Of a DNA stretch of 43,499 bases, positions 41,487 through 43,499 are shown piece after piece. Both the position numbers and the translations under genes were made by a program. The DNA is from Firmicutes bacterium UBA4916 (GTDB lineage: Bacteria > Bacillota > Clostridia > Tissierellales > Tepidimicrobiaceae), in contig DHBY01000013.1 in the NCBI GenBank assembly GCA_002398845.1, positions 1 through 43,499 of the forward strand. The letters are read 5' to 3'. Under the pieces are notes generated by a model. It saw nothing but the letters and a program-made list of their open reading frames with translations, ran no database searches and was not told where the DNA came from. The stretch's first letter is position 1, and every line of letters starts with the position of its first letter.

Positions 41487-42209
41487 ATGGATGTCCAACT
41501 TAAACCATATAAGAAAAACTTTGAATATTCATATTCCCTGGGAGTTTTTCCAACATTAGAACTTTTAAATTTTAAGCCTTATGAGGTAATTCAAGTGATA
41601 ATAAGTGAAAATAGCAAAGAAAACCAAGGGGTTATGAAGATATTAGATATATGCAGGGAAAAAGACATAGAAGTTCAGATAAATGACAAAGCCATAAATA
41701 GAATAAGTAAAAAAGAAAATTGCTATGCTATAGGCGTATTTAAGAAATATGAAGAAATATTAAATCAATCAAGAAATCATGTAGTTTTAGTAAACCCAAG
41801 TGATATGGGGAATTTAGGAACCATAATAAGGACCATTATAGGATTTAATATAAAAGATTTAGTAATCATAAGACCAGCTGTAGATATATATGATCCAAAA
41901 GCCGTTAGAGCATCTATGGGGGCTTTTTTTAGACTCCGTTTCCAATACTTTGACGATTTTGAAACCTATATGAAAAGCTTTGACCATGATATATATACAT
42001 TTATGCTAAATGCCAAAGAAACCATACATACAGTAAAACCAGCAAAAAACAAACCATTTTCTCTAGTATTCGGCAATGAAGGAAGTGGTCTAAGCGATGA
42101 TTTTTTAGACATAGGCACCAGCATTATAATACCCCACAGCCATGAAATCGACTCCCTAAATCTCTCCATAGCAGTAGGAATAGCTACCTATGAGTTCAAC
42201 AAATGTTGA
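41487..42209 (+). CDS. TrmH-family (SPOUT) RNA methyltransferase
   Basis: SAM-dependent 2'-O-ribose methyltransferase of tRNA or rRNA, 240 residues. The three SpoU motifs are present: motif 1 NPSDMGNLGTIIRTIIGF, motif 2 LVFGNEGSGLSDDF, motif 3 IPHSHEIDSLNLSIAVGIATYEF. The N-terminal part (about 110 residues) is shorter than or different from the usual substrate-binding domain, so the exact RNA target is unknown. The ATG at 41487 has a GGAGGA site. The stop codon TGA lies in the first bases of a long perfect palindrome. Confidence 0.92.
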   Translation: MDVQLKPYKKNFEYSYSLGVFPTLELLNFKPYEVIQVIISENSKENQGVMKILDICREKDIEVQINDKAINRISKKENCYAIGVFKKYEEILNQSRNHVVLVNPSDMGNLGTIIRTIIGFNIKDLVIIRPAVDIYDPKAVRASMGAFFRLRFQYFDDFETYMKSFDHDIYTFMLNAKETIHTVKPAKNKPFSLVFGNEGSGLSDDFLDIGTSIIIPHSHEIDSLNLSIAVGIATYEFNKC

Positions 42210-42260
42210 CAGAGGGACGGGGGTGTTGTCAACTTGACAACACCCCCGTCCCTCTGTCAA
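42206..42260. repeat. Perfect 27-bp-arm palindrome with GGGACGGGGGTGTTGTC core
   Basis: The arms 42206-42232 and 42234-42260 are exact reverse complements around a single C. It overlaps the TrmH stop codon. Its GC content is far above its surroundings. It lacks the T run of an intrinsic terminator. Resembles the 'GGGAC' class of REP-like elements known in Firmicutes, and shares AGGGACG with the repeats at 4409-9195. Confidence 0.9.
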
Positions 42261-42326
42261 TTATTTAATTTGACATGAAAAGTAGTATACTGATAATATA
42301 ATTTTAGAAAATAAATTTGAAAGGGG

Positions 42327-43499
42327 TTGAATAAAATTAAAAAAGCATCTAGGAAATTGCTAATATTTTTCTCGATATTTATACTTTTATTGGGTATTCC
42401 AGTGAGTTCCCATGCAGAAAGTTCTTTATCTATTCCAAGATGGATTGTTGAAGCTGAGCTTTTGACAAATGGTGATTTAAGTATCGTAGAAGACTTAACA
42501 TTCGATTTTAGTGGAGACTTCAATGGAGTGTTCAGACAAGTAGTTTTGGAAGGTACCTCTGGAATGAAAAACTTGAGCGTTAGGGAAATGGTTAAAAACA
42601 AAGAAATAAAATATGCAAATGTTTCTGATGCAGCAAAAGGAGACAGTGGAGTTTTTACCACAAGTGAAAATAATGACTTTAATACCATAAAAATATTTTC
42701 TCCATCTAGCAACCAACAAAAAACCTTTAGAATCAGCTATATAATCAAAGACGTGGCAGTTAAATACAGTGATACAGGCGAATTGTACTATAAATTTCTA
42801 GGGAAAGAAAATGAAACCCCAATAGACTTTTTCTCTGTAAATTTAAAGCTTCCAGGAAGCAAAAAAGATAGAGTTAAAATATACGCTCATGGTCCTTCAA
42901 ATGGAAAAGTCAATTTTAAAAGTGACAATATTGTTCATCTAGAAGTAGAAAATGTACCGACGAATACATTTGTTGAAGCTAGGGTGCTCTTTCCAACTGA
43001 ATTCATCCCTGACTCACACAATATATCAAGCAAGGATGGATATAGTGAGATTATGGGAGAAGAACAAAGATTTGCTCAAAAGTTGAAACAAAAAAGTATC
43101 CGAAGGGAAAAAGCAAAAACGGGCTTTAATTATATTTCTATAGCATTAGGCGGACTCCAACTGATATTTATAACGCTATTTGCATCGAAAACAAGAAGAG
43201 AACTAAATATTTATAGAAAATCTGACTACAACATTATTCCTGAAGACTGTACACCTGCAGTTGCAAGTTATCTTGTAAATTTAAATATAAGTTCCAATTC
43301 AATCATCGCTACAATATTTGATTTATGTAGAAAAGGCTATTTAAGCATTGAAGGAATAAAAGATGATATTTCAAATTTCAAATTGACAAAAATTAAAGAA
43401 GTAGATAATGAATTGTTAAAGCATGAAAAGTATTTTATAGGATGGCTAATAGATTCCATCGGCGATGGAAAACAGGTTACTACAGATGATATAGAATAT
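42327..43499 (+). CDS. DUF2207 family membrane protein, 3' end beyond the window
   Basis: The frame is open for 391 codons to the last base, so the gene is cut by the window end. It has an N-terminal signal-like segment (KLLIFFSIFILLLGIPVSSH, probable cleavage after HA), a beta-rich external domain starting IPRWIVEAELLTNGDLSIVE (the DUF2207 pattern of 'nGdl.V.E...f.F.G.f.g'), a membrane segment at about residues 270-285 (YISIALGGLQLIFITLF), and the cytoplasmic repeat with DYNIIPEDCTPAVASYLVN. Function is not established for the family. Start uncertain: the TTG at 42327 directly touches AAAGGGG; no ATG fits. The other option is the rare ATT at 42336. Confidence 0.8.
   Translation, partial: MNKIKKASRKLLIFFSIFILLLGIPVSSHAESSLSIPRWIVEAELLTNGDLSIVEDLTFDFSGDFNGVFRQVVLEGTSGMKNLSVREMVKNKEIKYANVSDAAKGDSGVFTTSENNDFNTIKIFSPSSNQQKTFRISYIIKDVAVKYSDTGELYYKFLGKENETPIDFFSVNLKLPGSKKDRVKIYAHGPSNGKVNFKSDNIVHLEVENVPTNTFVEARVLFPTEFIPDSHNISSKDGYSEIMGEEQRFAQKLKQKSIRREKAKTGFNYISIALGGLQLIFITLFASKTRRELNIYRKSDYNIIPEDCTPAVASYLVNLNISSNSIIATIFDLCRKGYLSIEGIKDDISNFKLTKIKEVDNELLKHEKYFIGWLIDSIGDGKQVTTDDIEY

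Noticed and set aside
42257..42719. Two overlapping minus-strand open frames of 151 and 74 codons
   Set aside because: They are opposite the start of the DUF2207 gene, which has a coherent signal peptide and domain pattern; neither frame shows any motif.
1..43499. Prophage, integrative element, transposase, tRNA or rRNA genes
   Set aside because: None of the genes shows such functions, and no tRNA-like cloverleaf or rRNA sequence was recognised by eye; a covariance-model scan would settle this.

Overview
The window reads as a chromosomal segment of a low-GC, anaerobic, amino-acid-fermenting Firmicute (Clostridia or Tissierellia-like). The evidence is strongly AT-rich DNA, GGAGG-type ribosome binding sites with frequent TTG and GTG starts, two enzymes of anaerobic lysine fermentation (Kal and Kce), a 5-oxoprolinase cluster, an S-layer-homology protein, and a gene order that matches the Bacillus/Clostridium core pyrG-(spo0F)-fba-tal-glpX-rho-rpmE-prfA/prmC. 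I cannot name the species. No tRNA, rRNA, CRISPR array, transposase or prophage gene was found.

Region 1 (1-4523) is the end of a sugar-utilisation operon. It holds a 5'-truncated gene, a cytoplasmic Cys-type sulfatase and a complete mannose-family PTS (IIB, IIC, IID, IIA), and ends in a terminator. It looks like uptake and desulfation of a sulfated amino-sugar. Region 2 (4409-9195) holds a VanZ-like membrane gene and, on the minus strand, pxpA-NRAMP-like transporter-pxpB-pxpC for 5-oxoproline. Four copies of one dispersed repeat lie here, and oppositely oriented copies flank both the VanZ gene and the whole pxp operon. Region 3 (9328-12400) has a PPC/DUF296 protein and an unusual soluble chemoreceptor fused to a family-5 solute-binding domain, which is the most interesting gene of the window. 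Region 4 (12514-18015) is about the cell wall: a secreted glucosaminidase with copper-amine-oxidase-type N-terminal repeats, a tiny unknown gene, and a large SLH/Ig-like surface protein.

Region 5 (18137-41430) is the conserved housekeeping backbone (pyrG, fba, tal, two glpX, rho, rpmE, DUF1385, prmC, prfA). Between pyrG and fba, about 11 kb of accessory genes are inserted: an ABC exporter operon whose middle gene is a membrane-anchored CARDB-like surface protein, a divergent RND efflux operon with its TetR repressor and a clear operator, the kal-kce pair, and a zinc-ribbon protein. A pair of half-size chromate transporters sits between prmC and prfA. Region 6 (41487-43499) has a TrmH-type RNA methyltransferase, a 27-bp-arm perfect palindrome, and the start of a DUF2207 membrane protein that runs off the end.

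Several sigma-A-like promoters with 17-18 bp spacing, many hairpin terminators and three families of intergenic palindromic repeats can be read directly. Several start codons were chosen downstream of the longest open frame because a strong ribosome binding site, or a promoter inside the longer frame, argues for it.
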